A stretch of DNA of 64,000 bases from Emticicia soli (GTDB lineage: Bacteria; Bacteroidota; Bacteroidia; Cytophagales; Spirosomataceae): the NCBI RefSeq assembly GCF_037860775.1, contig NZ_JBBEWC010000010.1:1-64000 (forward strand), read 5' to 3'. Positions 10,701-18,119 of this stretch are shown here, piece by piece. Position numbers and translations under genes: made by a program. Each line of letters begins with the position of its first letter. Within the stretch, counting starts at the first letter, position 1. Below the pieces are notes generated by a model. The model saw nothing but the letters and a program-made list of their open reading frames with translations. It ran no database searches and was not told the DNA's origin.

Positions 10701-11233
10701 CTAATCTATTGATTGCCGATACAACCAGCCAGTTGACTGTCAGCAAAACAGATTCGATATTCTATACTGTTCAGGTGTTCCATAATGGTCATAGAGGTCC
10801 TTACCAAAGTAATGTTTATGCGAAGGCAATCGGCAACGGACAATTGGTAACTGATAAGTCGAATGAAGGATTGGAAGTGAAAGCCAACCAGTCTTCACCA
10901 ACTGTACTTGAATTACCTGTAGGAGAAGATGTAATGATTCCTGGAGCATTCTCACCAAATGACGACGGAGCCAACGATTACTTCAAGGTGAAAGTACCAA
11001 CGGGGGCTAAACTTCTATCGGGTAGTATCTATAACCGTTGGGGTCATCTGGTCTTCAAAGATAAAGACAACATTCTGGCAGGTGAAAACTCTAAAGGATG
11101 GGACGGAACATCAAATCAGGGTGTAAGATTTGGTAGTGAAGGCTTACCTGACGGTACTTACTTCTATGCAATTGATTACGAAGTTAATGGCAAGAAAGTA
11201 CATAAAGTAGGTTATATCACGCTTGCAAGATAA
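2..11233 (+). CDS. Giant T9SS-exported Ig-repeat surface protein, 5' end outside window
   Basis: The reading frame is open from base 2, so the start codon and signal peptide lie upstream; the first GTG (95) is internal. About 42 tandem Ig-like units fill nt 2-9300. Each is usually 72-73 residues with four cysteines: one in an LC near the start, one in an LTATGC strand, and two in a YTATC...CG pair near the end, which suggests two disulfides per unit. Then follow three DUF11-like domains (about 9600-9950, 9965-10440, 10460-10900), often found in surface stalks. A C-terminal gliding-motility domain of the CHU_C/T9SS type B class spans about 10920-11230 (FSPNDDGANDYF, YNRWG, GWDGT, PDGTYFY). The family role is export by the type IX system and attachment at the cell surface; adhesion is an inference. 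Several blocks are nearly identical at DNA level. The identity as a T9SS substrate is firm, the ligand unknown. Confidence 0.93.
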   Translation, partial: GTYSAICRTICADSPASNVIEIKPGDKPAAPVLDPLTSTLCEGQTVTLTASGCTGGTITWSNGSTGSSLVVSTTGTYSAFCITICGTSDVSNVVTINKGDAPAKPTLTSDKLTLCGDEKAELTVSGCNGSISWEPTALGTSTIIKVGVGSYTAICTTSCGTSSATIEIKAGEQPKVPVIDASKKICCDGEKATLTAIGCNGTLKWSTEETTSSIEVSTSGTYSVSCTTSCGTAESTEPVVIRTGESPKTPLIEANVTKICGPEKAKLTASNCNGEVIWSNGMTGTSIEVGTVGTYSAICRTICADSPASNVIEIKKGDKPAAPVLDPLTSTLCEDQTVTLTASGCTGGTITWSNGSTGSILVVSTTGTYSAFCITICGTSDVSNVVTINKGDAPAKPTLTSDKLTLCGDEKAELTVSGCNGSISWEPTALGTSTIIKVGVGSYTAICTTSCGTSSATIEIKAGEQPKVPVIDASKKICCDGEKATLTAIGCNGTLKWSTEETTSSIEVSTSGTYSVSCTTSCGTAESTEPVVIRTGESPKTPLIEANVTKICGPEKAKLTASNCNGEVIWSNGMTGTSIEVSTVGTYSATCKTICAESPASNVIEIKKGDKPEAPVLSPLTSTLCEGQTVTLTASGCTGGTITWSNGSTGSSLLVSTTGTYSATCTTACGESVASNVATITSIKKPDAPKIATTDKPELCGDATATLTASNCTGTIKWSTQATTSSITVSVAGTYTAICFNACGESEVSNPIVITKGITPTTPTVLALPSNICEGASSTLTASGCLGTVVWSNTTTGASIVVSEAGTYTAKCVTSCGTSEASNAVTITVTKKPDAPTIATTDNELCNNETATLTATGCNANIKWSNGSTGSSIVVSIAGTYTATCSNTCGTSVASNVISITKDKTPDAPTIATTDNELCNNETAILTATGCNANIKWSNGSTGSSIVVSTAGTYSATCSNTCGTSVASNVISITKDKTPDAPTIATTDNELCNNETAILTATGCNANIKWSNGSTGSSIVVSTAGTYSATCSNTCGTSVASNVISITKDKTPDAPTIATTDNELCNNETAILTATGCNANIKWSNGSTGSSIVVSTAGTYSATCSNTCGTSVASNVISITKDKTPDAPTIATTDTELCNNETATLTATGCTTTIKWSNGSTGSSIVVSTAGTYSATCSNTCGTSVASNVISITKDKTPDAPIIATTDNELCNNETATLTATGCTTTIKWSNGSTGSSIVVSTAGTYSATCSNTCGTSVASNVISITKDKTPDAPIIATTDNELCNNETATLTATGCTTTIKWSNGSTGSSIVVSTAGTYSATCSNTCGTSGNSNAVIIKTGTAPVAPQVSASKPSLCPNETSTLTATGCVGSLKWSTGATTSTITVSVAGTYSASCENTCGSAQSNEVVINTLSKPTAPIISTDKQKLCGTETATLTAVGCTGTITWNVGGTGSTRVVSSPGTYTATCTNACGVSGASNILTIFDGGSPTAPQVATNKTELCGTEVATLTATGCSGTVKWSNGSTGSSITVGSAGTYTAVCTNNCGTSGNSNAVIIKTGTAPVAPQVSASKPSLCPNETSTLTATGCVGSLKWSTGATTSTITVSVAGTYSASCENTCGSAQSNEVVINTLSKPTAPIISTDKQKLCGTETATLTAVGCTGTITWNVGGTGSTRVVSSPGTYTATCTNACGVSGASNILTIFDGGSPTAPQVATNKTELCGTEVATLTATGCSGTVKWSNGSTGSSITVGSAGTYTAVCTNNCGTSGNSNAVIIKTGTAPAAPTIVSDKTTVCSNETARLTATGCIGTVSWSTGSTGSSIVVSNAGTYSAKCVSSCGESVASNTITITSAPTPTVPVVATNTNVICGTEKATLTATGCNGTIKWSTGATTSSISVSVGGTYTAMCINACSESDPSAGVVIKKNTTPTPPVVTSNKTSLCGDETATLTATGCGGTVKWSNTATGSSITVSVAGTFTAVCISSCGTSLASNAVIITTGATPSAPTVTASKTSLCGTETATLTANGCGGTVKWSTGSTSSSITVSTAGTYTATCTNACGNSGNSTPLVITTGVNPTAPTIAADKLSLCGNETATLTATGCTGTLKWSTNATTPGITVSTAGTYTAVCVNACGTSATSNVLVITKGGTPSAPTISADKMSLCGVEKATLTASGCGGTVKWSNGSTGSSIMVGTAGTYTATCTTACGTSGNSNAVIITTGGTPSAPMITSDKASLCGEEKATLTATACGGTVKWSNGSTGSSITVGTAGTYTAICTTACGTSGNSNAVVITTGGIPTPPTIVTDKTSLCGTETAKLTAYGCSGTVTWSNGSTGSSITVNTAGTYTATCTTVCGTSGHCSAITITKDGTPSAPTVASDKTSLCGNETATLTANGCGGTIKWSNGSTGSSIIVGTAGTYTATCTTACGTSGNSNAVIITTGGTPSAPTIASDKTSICGTETATLTANGCGGTIKWSNGSTGSIITVGTAGTYTAICTTACGTSGNSNAVIITTGGTPSAPTIASNKTSLCGNETATLTANGCGGTIKWSNGSTGTSITVGTAGTYTATCTTTCGTSGNSNAVIITSGGTPSAPTVASTKPSICGTETAILTATGCGGTIKWSNGSTGSSITVGTAGTYTATCTTACGTSGNSNAVIITTGGTPSAPTIASDKTSLCGNETATLTANGCGGTIKWSNGSTGTSITVGTAGTYTATCTTACGTSGNSNAVIITTGGTPSAPTVASNKTSICGTETATLTATGCGGTVNWSNGSTGSNITVGTAGTYTAICVTACGTSAASETITITQGSMPIAPIIAANKTSICANETAILTASGCSGTITWTGGSTGTILTVSNGGTYAATCINGCGSSGASNSIVITTKTDCGTCNTVAPVIATNKTSICKPENVNLTATGCSTGVVIWSTGQTGSSITVKPTATTLYTAVCKESNVCSSALSNQVQVKVSSVILPSLVCLKDFVCDGESVTIKASGCEGVVVWSTGATGESLTLVPDSTVKYTAKCKVGECESGVTEPVMIPYGKPNKPFIHCKKQICVGESTTLSATGCSGLVVWSTGATGAVLTVTPTQEFTTYWAKCQSLGGKCESERSNEVTVTVGKSATAPTVIAEIKNVCPFNTADLNTAILTEISTVGGQFEFHTTNSVTSPLVTNPGAVGAGTYYVFERTSAGCYSAGSVIKVSITTCDGGVTPGTPTVDLAISKKASADKVEMNQEVEYKVSVRNVGTLKATGIEVRDILPYKLSFVSASANATYNNGIVNLKLDSLLAGDSVTFTYKTKVVAGGKIVNKAELSKVNEVDNTTANNVSEYTINNPANEEVMLGMSKVSGEAVLISEKTYTIPFTIYVRNMGNADVTGVQVVDDLEKAFGNGAKILNDTVSIVADSGLVVNPNYTGRGQHKNMLIDSLSTIKKGATSKLSFNVRVDVSEATSDKFYNKAELSLNGEKKEESTDGVDPDPDNDGDPTNNNDPTPIEVIIDLNPNQPAIGVSLAIVDSTRLGETSYSVTYMALVKNVGNAKLTNVQVSDSLNNTFADSASYVMIGTPTTGLNSTLKLNPNFNGKEDANLLIADTTSQLTVSKTDSIFYTVQVFHNGHRGPYQSNVYAKAIGNGQLVTDKSNEGLEVKANQSSPTVLELPVGEDVMIPGAFSPNDDGANDYFKVKVPTGAKLLSGSIYNRWGHLVFKDKDNILAGENSKGWDGTSNQGVRFGSEGLPDGTYFYAIDYEVNGKKVHKVGYITLAR
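2498..4030 (+). repeat. Tandem array of seven 219-bp Ig units
   Basis: The landmark word gagttgtgtaac (once as gagttgtgtaac after cact) recurs every 219 bp at 2750, 2969, 3188, 3407, 3626 and 3845, so the period is exactly 73 codons. Units two to four are almost base-for-base identical, which points to recent expansion or gene conversion. Confidence 0.9.
3981..5288 (+). repeat. 654-bp tandem duplication (three Ig units per copy)
   Basis: Bases 3981-4634 are repeated at 4635-5288 with no difference that I could see over most of the length; small changes begin near 5308. The duplication is 218 codons and keeps the reading frame. Confidence 0.9.
7091..8405 (+). repeat. Second 219-bp tandem array (about six Ig units)
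   Basis: The codons for PSAPT begin at 7091, 7310, 7529, 7748, 7967 and 8186, again with an exact 219-bp period. These units are more diverged from each other than those of the 2498-4030 array. Confidence 0.85.
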
Positions 11234-11260
11234 ACCATAACCCTATAAATAAGTAAACAG

Positions 11261-11307
11261 TGCCGCCTTTCAAAAAGATTTATTCCGATGAAAGGTGGCA
11301 TTTGTTT
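11261..11307 (+). terminator. Intrinsic terminator after the giant surface protein gene
   Basis: The arms TGCCGCCTTTCA (11261-11272) and TGAAAGGTGGCA (11289-11300) pair over 12 positions with one G-T pair, and a T-rich run follows. Confidence 0.8.
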
Positions 11308-11568
11308 TATGAGCCGACTGTATGTTTTATACTCAACATATTTACCATTAATACTTTGGCAGGTCTTAGATAGCAATAAAACCGAACTATTGAGAAATCT
11401 GTAAGAAAACTGCTTATAAAGCACTTATTATCGAATTATATCTGTCTCAATCTGAAAATATGTAGTATATTGAGGGCTAAATCAAGCTAAAAAGTGAATA
11501 AAAAGCCACAATTTAAGGCATGATTTTTGCTTTATTTTTCGTTTATTAGAAAGCAGTTATTACAGGCA
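11308..11568. other. AT-rich intergenic stretch before the PorE-like gene
   Basis: With the preceding terminator this makes a 335-base gap. I see no gene and no convincing -33/-7 promoter pair. The nearest -7 match is GATTTTTG at 11522-11529, one base off consensus. Confidence 0.5.
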
Positions 11569-14124
11569 ATGCTATTGAGAAAACTGATAATTTTTATCTT
11601 TTTTGCTACTTCTGCTTTTGTCGTTCATGCTCAGGGTTCTACTAAGGCGATCCAGAAAGCGGATGCGCAGTATGAGGCTTTGGCATACGCAAAAGCAATA
11701 GAGTTGTATGAAACTGCTTTGAAAAAACCGAAGGGCTTAACCGACGAAGAAACCCTGAAAGCAAAACTGCAATTGGCGCTGTGTTATAGGCAAGTAAAAG
11801 ATTTTCAGAACGCCGAACGGGTTTTCAGAGAGGTACTGGGTAATAATCCTACACTAAAAGGCGCAGATATAAAAGCTTATCTTCATTTTGCTCAGGTATT
11901 AACCAGCAACGGAAAATACGATGAGGCTAATCAATACTGGCAGAAATACAGCGAACTACAAGAACAAGACAAGCGAGGCGAAGAGTTTATCAAGCTTAAT
12001 AGTAACCGGGGAGCTTTAGAACGCAATGCAGGCAGTTATCAGGTCGAATACATAGGTATCAATTCAAGTAGTGCCGATTTTAGCCCTGTTTATTATAAAA
12101 AAGGGCTAGTGTTTGTATCAGGCCGTACCGGAAATGCCAATATCAAAAGGGTCTTTAATTGGGACGCCTCATCTTTTCTTGATTTGTTTTATCTGGAAGA
12201 CCTGAAAGTTCTTAACACAGAATCAAACGCTTCTGCTATTGGTACAAGTAACTCCTCAACAAGTAAACCTTCACCTGCCTCAAGCAAACTGGGGAATGAT
12301 TATTACACACCTCCTACTTCGAACGACAGCAAGACCGTAGGCCGAAAAGGTAGTGATTATATAGCAGGTAGCAAAGGTTCAGATTACGAAGAAGAACCCA
12401 GTATTCCTACTCAAAAATTCAGCAAAACACTCAATTCTAAGTACCACGAAGGGCCATGTACGTTTTTTCATGATGGTTCAAAGATTGTTTTTACCCGAAA
12501 TAGCCAGAATACAGGCGGCGGAATTTTCGGACAGAAAAAGAATGCAGGCATTACCCGACTGAAACTCTACATGGCGTATTATGAAGAAAACGAATGGAGA
12601 AAAGTTAAAGAACTGCCATTTAACAGCAATGATTATTCGTGTGGGCATCCGACTATCACTATCGACGATAAGATTCTGTACTTTGTTTCTGATATGCCCG
12701 GTGGTTATGGTGGTACTGACATCTGGATGACGAGGTATAACAATGGCGAGTGGTCGAAACCAGAGAACCTTGGGGCAAGTGTAAATACCCGTGGAAACGA
12801 AATGTTCCCGTTTGTTGATGAGCGTGGCAATCTCTATTTTTCGTCCGACGGTCACCCTGGTTTAGGTGATTTAGATATTTTCTTTATGCCCATGAATACC
12901 GCTACGGGTATGCCATCGGCAAAAGCACGGAATCTGGGTGCTCCGCTTAATTCCAACAAAGATGATTTCGGGATTATTACAGATAGCGAACGCAGAGCAG
13001 GTTTTTTAAGCAGTAACCGTAAAAGAGGTGGCAACGACGATGATATTTATAAGTTTACACGTTTAGGTACTGTTTATGGTTGCAGAGAAGTAGTGGTGAA
13101 TATTTTTGATGAAGAAAGCAAGAAACCTTTTGACCGCATAAGGTTTGAATACCAAACCAAAGGCGATGCTAACTCTAAAGAAAGTGCCATTACTAACAAT
13201 CTGGGCACTATTAAGTTATGTCTGGAGGCCGATAATGACTTTAGTTTTATTGTCAAACAAAATGGTTATCAGCCATTAACAGTAAATTATTCAAACAAAG
13301 ATGCCTCTGATTATGAAGCAGCTAAATTTGATATTTATCTGAAACGTGAGGTTGTACTTGTTGATAATAGCAAGAATAAACCTAAAGAAAATAATTCGCT
13401 TAATGCATCAAACGAAATTGTACTTTCAAAGGGAGGCAAGAATAATGTGTCTACTATTTTCAGAGGGGTTGTAACTGCCGGGCGAGATAGTACGCCAATT
13501 GCAGGTGTATTAATCAGGTTTATTAATAAATGTACAGACCAGGTACAAGAGATGCTAACCGGAGCCGACGGCTCGTATGAGTTTAAGCGTGATTTGAATT
13601 GTGATTATATACTCGAAGCCATCAAAGATAACTTTGGCAGTACTTCTGAACTAGTGGAGAGAATAGCCGAGAAAAGAAGCATCGGAAACATATTCAAGAA
13701 GAAAACCACCAAAGCCAACGTAGGCTCATTGTTCGATACAAAACTTTACAAAGTTGGCGATGTTGTACAATTAGATAATATCTATTACGATTCGGATAGT
13801 TATAAAATAAGGGGTGAAGCTGCAAGAGAACTAGAGAAACTGGTACAAACAATGCAGAAAAACCCTAATATGATTATTGAAATACGCTCGCATACCGATA
13901 CCAGAGGTAATGCACAGGATAATCTGACACTTTCTCAATTAAGAGCTAATGAGGTAGTAAGCTTTCTGGCAAGAAATGGCGTTGCCAAGGCTCGTATGAA
14001 AGGGGTAGGCATGGGTGAGAAAGAACCTGTAAATGGCTGTGGCGATGGTGTGCAATGTACCGAAGCCGAACATCAGAGAAACCGCCGTACCGAATTTAAG
14101 ATTCTTTCGATTGAGCGTAAATAA
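11569..14124 (+). CDS. PorE-like TPR / beta-propeller / OmpA-domain outer-membrane protein
   Basis: The protein has 851 residues. The ATG at 11569 is preferred over an upstream in-frame TTG (11527) because it gives a clean signal peptide ending FVVHAQ. Domains in order are TPR-like helices (about 21-150), a PD40-type beta-propeller (about 164-490, with repeated FVSGR/YFVSD/YFSSDG strands), two carboxypeptidase-regulatory-like folds (about 500-590 and 627-694), and a C-terminal OmpA peptidoglycan-binding domain (about 730-851, with RSHTDTRG and RRTEFKI). This is the architecture of PorE, the T9SS component that anchors the outer-membrane complex to peptidoglycan. Many paralogues exist in this phylum, so it may instead be a substrate-specific partner of the giant protein just upstream. 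A low-complexity Ser/Gly/Tyr-rich insert (about 225-285) interrupts the propeller. The PorP/SprF partner that often precedes such genes is absent here. Confidence 0.85.
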   Translation: MLLRKLIIFIFFATSAFVVHAQGSTKAIQKADAQYEALAYAKAIELYETALKKPKGLTDEETLKAKLQLALCYRQVKDFQNAERVFREVLGNNPTLKGADIKAYLHFAQVLTSNGKYDEANQYWQKYSELQEQDKRGEEFIKLNSNRGALERNAGSYQVEYIGINSSSADFSPVYYKKGLVFVSGRTGNANIKRVFNWDASSFLDLFYLEDLKVLNTESNASAIGTSNSSTSKPSPASSKLGNDYYTPPTSNDSKTVGRKGSDYIAGSKGSDYEEEPSIPTQKFSKTLNSKYHEGPCTFFHDGSKIVFTRNSQNTGGGIFGQKKNAGITRLKLYMAYYEENEWRKVKELPFNSNDYSCGHPTITIDDKILYFVSDMPGGYGGTDIWMTRYNNGEWSKPENLGASVNTRGNEMFPFVDERGNLYFSSDGHPGLGDLDIFFMPMNTATGMPSAKARNLGAPLNSNKDDFGIITDSERRAGFLSSNRKRGGNDDDIYKFTRLGTVYGCREVVVNIFDEESKKPFDRIRFEYQTKGDANSKESAITNNLGTIKLCLEADNDFSFIVKQNGYQPLTVNYSNKDASDYEAAKFDIYLKREVVLVDNSKNKPKENNSLNASNEIVLSKGGKNNVSTIFRGVVTAGRDSTPIAGVLIRFINKCTDQVQEMLTGADGSYEFKRDLNCDYILEAIKDNFGSTSELVERIAEKRSIGNIFKKKTTKANVGSLFDTKLYKVGDVVQLDNIYYDSDSYKIRGEAARELEKLVQTMQKNPNMIIEIRSHTDTRGNAQDNLTLSQLRANEVVSFLARNGVAKARMKGVGMGEKEPVNGCGDGVQCTEAEHQRNRRTEFKILSIERK

Positions 14125-14176
14125 GATAATAGCAGGGAAAAATCATAGATAAGTGCATATAACGGTCTAATGTCGT

Positions 14177-14184
14177 TACCTTTG
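14177..14184 (+). promoter_or_regulatory. -7 promoter element for the pseudouridine synthase gene
   Basis: TACCTTTG matches the Bacteroidota -7 consensus TAnnTTTG exactly and lies 43 bases before the start codon. I see no clear -33 TTTG at the expected distance. Confidence 0.55.
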
Positions 14185-14227
14185 TGCTGTTCTATAAAGA
14201 ATAAGGCATTTAGGATAATATTTAGAT

Positions 14228-15142
14228 ATGAGGAATTTCAATAGAGAAAGTCTTGCACAAAAGAGCAGCAATAAACCGGCAGATACAAAATTCAATGTAA
14301 CAGAAGAGACTGAACTACTGGTGTTTTTACTTAAAAAAATCAATAAAAGCCGTAACGATGTAAAGGTTTTATTACGAGATAAACACATTTTTGTAGAAGG
14401 GCGTGCTGTTACACAGTTTAATCATATACTCAAACCCGGCCAAGTAGTAGAGGTAAAATGGAAAAAAGGCCCTGAGGAACAAAAGCAAAGAGGATTATCG
14501 ATTGTTTTTGAAGACCAATATTTGATTGTTATTGAAAAACAAGAGGGAGTTTTATCAATTGCTACCGAAAAGCAGAAAGATAATAACGCTTACAGTACTT
14601 TAAGTAATTATGTAAAAAAGCAGAGCCTCGGCAACCGGATTTTTATAGTACACAGACTTGACCGTGAGACCTCCGGCCTGATGATATTTGCCAAAAGTGA
14701 AAGAATTCAGAAGCTTTTGCAGGAATCATGGAATGATACGATTGAAGAACGTACCTACCTGGCCGTAACCGAAGGCGCTGTTGAAAAAGAAGAAGGTACG
14801 ATTGTTTCATACTTGGTCGAAAGCAAAGCTCTGATTGTTTACTCAACACAAAACCCTGATTCTGGGCAAAAGGCTGTTACTCATTATGAGGTTCTCAGAA
14901 GAAGCAGCAAGTATTCGTTGGTAAAGTTTAATCTGGAAACTGGCCGAAAAAATCAGATTCGGGTGCATGCCAAAGACATAAAACACCCCATTGTAGGCGA
15001 TGCAAAGTATGGCGCTACAAGTAACCCCATTAATCGTTTGGGTTTGCATGCTTGGGTACTTTCGTTTAAGCACCCAATTACAGGCGAAAACCTACGTTTT
15101 GAAACAGAAGTACCGGCTAAGTTTATGAGATTATTTGACTGA
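14228..15142 (+). CDS. RluA-family RNA pseudouridine synthase
   Basis: This 304-residue cytoplasmic enzyme converts specific uridines in rRNA or tRNA to pseudouridine. An S4-like RNA-binding domain occupies about residues 25-75. The catalytic domain has the family signature HRLDRETSG at 142-150, with Asp145 as the expected catalytic aspartate, and the later GRKNQIRVH and HPIVGDAKYG motifs. Length is normal for RluA/RluC/RluD relatives. Which uridine it modifies cannot be told from sequence. It is probably transcribed alone, and its stop lies only four bases from the converging DUF4286 gene. Confidence 0.92.
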   Translation: MRNFNRESLAQKSSNKPADTKFNVTEETELLVFLLKKINKSRNDVKVLLRDKHIFVEGRAVTQFNHILKPGQVVEVKWKKGPEEQKQRGLSIVFEDQYLIVIEKQEGVLSIATEKQKDNNAYSTLSNYVKKQSLGNRIFIVHRLDRETSGLMIFAKSERIQKLLQESWNDTIEERTYLAVTEGAVEKEEGTIVSYLVESKALIVYSTQNPDSGQKAVTHYEVLRRSSKYSLVKFNLETGRKNQIRVHAKDIKHPIVGDAKYGATSNPINRLGLHAWVLSFKHPITGENLRFETEVPAKFMRLFD

Positions 15143-15146
15143 TTAC

Positions 15147-15452
15147 TTATTCAATCTCCTCTAAAAGTGTACTAAACTGAACGAATTTACCTCTGAAGAG
15201 CATATTGTGTCTATCAAGGATTTGTTCTTTATGGTTAAGTTCAAAACTCAGAAAATCTTCCATTTTTTTGAAATGAAACTGGAAAGAGTAGGTGCTTCCT
15301 GCATTTTCAATCTCGGTAAGTAGTTTTAAAATGGTAGATTTATAAGGCAATTTGGTTTGCATTACGGCAGGTACAAAATTGGCTTTCATCCATTTTAGCC
15401 ATTGTTGCTGAATATGGGTTTCGATATTGAAAGTGATATTAAAAAGAAGCAT
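15147..15452 (-). CDS. DUF4286 family small protein
   Basis: This 101-residue protein has the look of the DUF4286 family common in Bacteroidota, a compact ferredoxin-like fold of unknown function. It begins MLLFNITFNIE and has no signal peptide, so it is probably cytoplasmic. It converges on the pseudouridine synthase gene with a four-base gap and no terminator between them, so their transcripts probably overlap at the 3' ends. The family assignment is from pattern memory. Confidence 0.7.
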   Translation of the reverse strand: MLLFNITFNIETHIQQQWLKWMKANFVPAVMQTKLPYKSTILKLLTEIENAGSTYSFQFHFKKMEDFLSFELNHKEQILDRHNMLFRGKFVQFSTLLEEIE

Positions 15453-15593
15453 TGCTTATGAATTTAAGATAAAAGATTTGCAAATTTCGGAAAGAAATTT
15501 GGTCTTATTCTTACCGAGTTTAATTTTTCTTTGCGTTCTTTGTAGTTAAAACTACCATTGACAGATTTTATTTCCATCATATTCTTTTAAAAA

Positions 15594-18071
15594 ATGTTTA
15601 AAAAGTTCATCCCTACCATTCTTGCAATTGTTGGCTTTGTTGTGATTAGTTTCTTATATGCTTCTCCACTTTTACAAGGAAAACGACTCGGATTGCACGA
15701 TATTCAGATGGCATCGGCTGCTGCAAAAGAATTAAACGATTTTCATAAACAAACAGGTGATTGGGGCTGGTGGACAAACTCTATGTTTGGCGGTATGCCC
15801 AGTTATATGATTGTTGGCGGTTATCCTAATAGCTGGTCGAGCTGGTTAGCTGCTACTTTTATGAATATCTTTCCTGTTCCGGCCAACGTTCTGGTAGCCT
15901 TGATGTTAGGCTTCTATGTTTTAATGAGGGTTTTGAACGTAAACAGATGGCTTAGCTTTTTTGGCTCGGTTGCGTATGCTTTTGGCACAAGTGCCTTTCT
16001 GTTTCTGGAAGCAGGGCATATCTCAAAAATTATCGCTTTGGCGTTTGCCCCGGGTGTATTAGCTGGGTTTATAGCTGTTTTCAGAGGTAGGTATTGGCTT
16101 GGGGCTGCCATCACAACCTTGTTTATGGGGTTTGAAATTTACGCCAATCACCCTCAGATAACCTATTATCTATTCTTTCTTTTAGGGTTTTACGTTGTTT
16201 TTGAAAGCTATTTGCATGTTAAGAAAGGTAATTTTTCGGGCTTGCTAAAGGCTTTTGGTATTATTCTGGTTTGTACGCTTATTGGTGTTGGTACTCGTGG
16301 TATGTATTTGTGGAACACCCTGGTTTATACCAAAGAAACCACCCGTGGCAAATCTGAATTGACTTTAGGAAACATTAACCGCTCATCAGACGGCTTAGAT
16401 AAAGACTATGCATTCGGGAAAAACTATGCATTCAGTCAACTGGAAACACTTACTTTTCTGGCACCTAACTTTGTGGGTGGGTCTTCAAATGGTAATTTGG
16501 GGGCTAGCTCAGAAACCTACAAAATGATGGTAGGCAAGGGCATAGACGAAAGTACTGCCCTTAATTTTAGTTCTAACCTACCATTGTATTTTGGTCCGCA
16601 GGGTTATACCTCAGGGGCATTTTACTCAGGTATTCTGGTCTTGTTTTTCTTCCTGTTATCTTTGTTTATTGTCAAAGATGGCTTCAAATATGTGTTACTG
16701 GCTACATCGGTTATTTATCTGTTTATAGCCTGGGGTAGTTATTTTAGTGGGTTTAACTACTTTATGTTCGACTACTTCCCGTATTTCAATAAGTTCAGAG
16801 ATAGTAAGATGATTCTTACACTTCTGCACTTGTGTCTGGTAATAGGTGCAATGCTTGGTATCAAACAAATTGTAGATAATAATCTTACTTTTAAAGATTT
16901 AAAGAAACCTTTAATATATACTTTGGGTGGTTTGTTAGGCATCATAATCATAGGCTATTTTATGCTTGACTTCCGCTCGCCAAACGATGAGGGTTTCGTA
17001 AAGAGTATAGCAGATGCAAACGGTCAAGAGTTTGCCAACTCGTTGTTGGCTTCTATTATAGCTGACAGACAATCGGCAGTAATGGGCGATATTCTTCGTT
17101 CGCTCTTCTTATTGGCAGCAGCAGCCGGATTAATATGGGCTTACTCAACTCAGAAGCTAAAAGCCAATGTATTTGTAATTATAATAGGTACACTTACGGT
17201 TTTAGATTTGATTCTTGTTGATAAACGTTATGTGAACAATGCTGATTTTCAGCCAAAATCGTCTATTATCAGCCAATCATATACGCCTTCACCTGCTGAC
17301 GAACAGATTTTGTTAGACAAAGACCCGAATTTCAGAGTAATTGATTTGGCCACAAACCAGAGTTTCTGGTCTGATGCTCGTATCTCTTATTTCCATAAAT
17401 CAATAGGGGGGTATCATGGGGCTAAATTAAAACGTATGCAGGAGTTGTACGAAAATGCCATGATAAAAGATGGTAGACTGAACATGCCGATTCTGAATAT
17501 GCTTAACACCAAGTATTTTATTACACCGGGGCAAGATGGCCAGCCAATGGCACAACGCAACCCTGAGGCTTTAGGAAATGCATGGTTTGTAAACGAAATA
17601 AAAGTGGTGAAAAATGCAGACGAAGAATTGAAATCGGTTAATAATTTTAACCCTCACACAGTAGCATTTGTAGACCAGAGATATAACAATTATCTGAACG
17701 GAAAATCATTGAAACAAGATACTACTGCTAGTATTAAACTGACCGAATATAAACCTAATGCCTTAACGTATGAGTCAAACTCGGCATCGAATCAGGTAGC
17801 GGTATTTTCGGAAGTATATTACAGAGGCAACGAAGACTGGAAGTCTTATGTAGACGGCCAAGAAACCCCTCATTTCAGAGCAGACTATGTATTGCGTGCT
17901 ATGGTAATTCCGGCAGGTAAACATAAGATAGAGTTCAAATTCCAACCGAAATCGGTAGTAGTGGGTACCAAAATTGACCTTGTTTCATCAATCTTATTTG
18001 TTTTGTTGATTGTCGGAGGCTTAGTGATGGAGTATAGAAAAAAAGAAACCGATACAACAAAAAAAGCCTGA
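15594..18071 (+). CDS. YfhO family multi-spanning membrane protein
   Basis: The 825-residue protein has an N-terminal signal-anchor (about 5-25), roughly a dozen hydrophobic segments up to residue 545, a soluble extracytoplasmic region (about 560-785) and a last membrane helix near the C-terminus. This is the layout of YfhO proteins, which resemble GT-C glycosyltransferases; Bacillus YfhO takes part in glycosylation of cell-envelope polymers. The acidic loop near the start (LGLHDIQM) is in the usual catalytic position of GT-C enzymes, but that role is an inference here. It heads a run of five same-strand genes that includes a GT2 enzyme and an FkbM methyltransferase, which supports an envelope-glycan role. 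Confidence 0.85.
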   Translation: MFKKFIPTILAIVGFVVISFLYASPLLQGKRLGLHDIQMASAAAKELNDFHKQTGDWGWWTNSMFGGMPSYMIVGGYPNSWSSWLAATFMNIFPVPANVLVALMLGFYVLMRVLNVNRWLSFFGSVAYAFGTSAFLFLEAGHISKIIALAFAPGVLAGFIAVFRGRYWLGAAITTLFMGFEIYANHPQITYYLFFLLGFYVVFESYLHVKKGNFSGLLKAFGIILVCTLIGVGTRGMYLWNTLVYTKETTRGKSELTLGNINRSSDGLDKDYAFGKNYAFSQLETLTFLAPNFVGGSSNGNLGASSETYKMMVGKGIDESTALNFSSNLPLYFGPQGYTSGAFYSGILVLFFFLLSLFIVKDGFKYVLLATSVIYLFIAWGSYFSGFNYFMFDYFPYFNKFRDSKMILTLLHLCLVIGAMLGIKQIVDNNLTFKDLKKPLIYTLGGLLGIIIIGYFMLDFRSPNDEGFVKSIADANGQEFANSLLASIIADRQSAVMGDILRSLFLLAAAAGLIWAYSTQKLKANVFVIIIGTLTVLDLILVDKRYVNNADFQPKSSIISQSYTPSPADEQILLDKDPNFRVIDLATNQSFWSDARISYFHKSIGGYHGAKLKRMQELYENAMIKDGRLNMPILNMLNTKYFITPGQDGQPMAQRNPEALGNAWFVNEIKVVKNADEELKSVNNFNPHTVAFVDQRYNNYLNGKSLKQDTTASIKLTEYKPNALTYESNSASNQVAVFSEVYYRGNEDWKSYVDGQETPHFRADYVLRAMVIPAGKHKIEFKFQPKSVVVGTKIDLVSSILFVLLIVGGLVMEYRKKETDTTKKA

Positions 18072-18119
18072 TTGGTGCTGATAGAGTATAAAAAGAAAGT
18101 TTGATTTAATAGAATTTAT

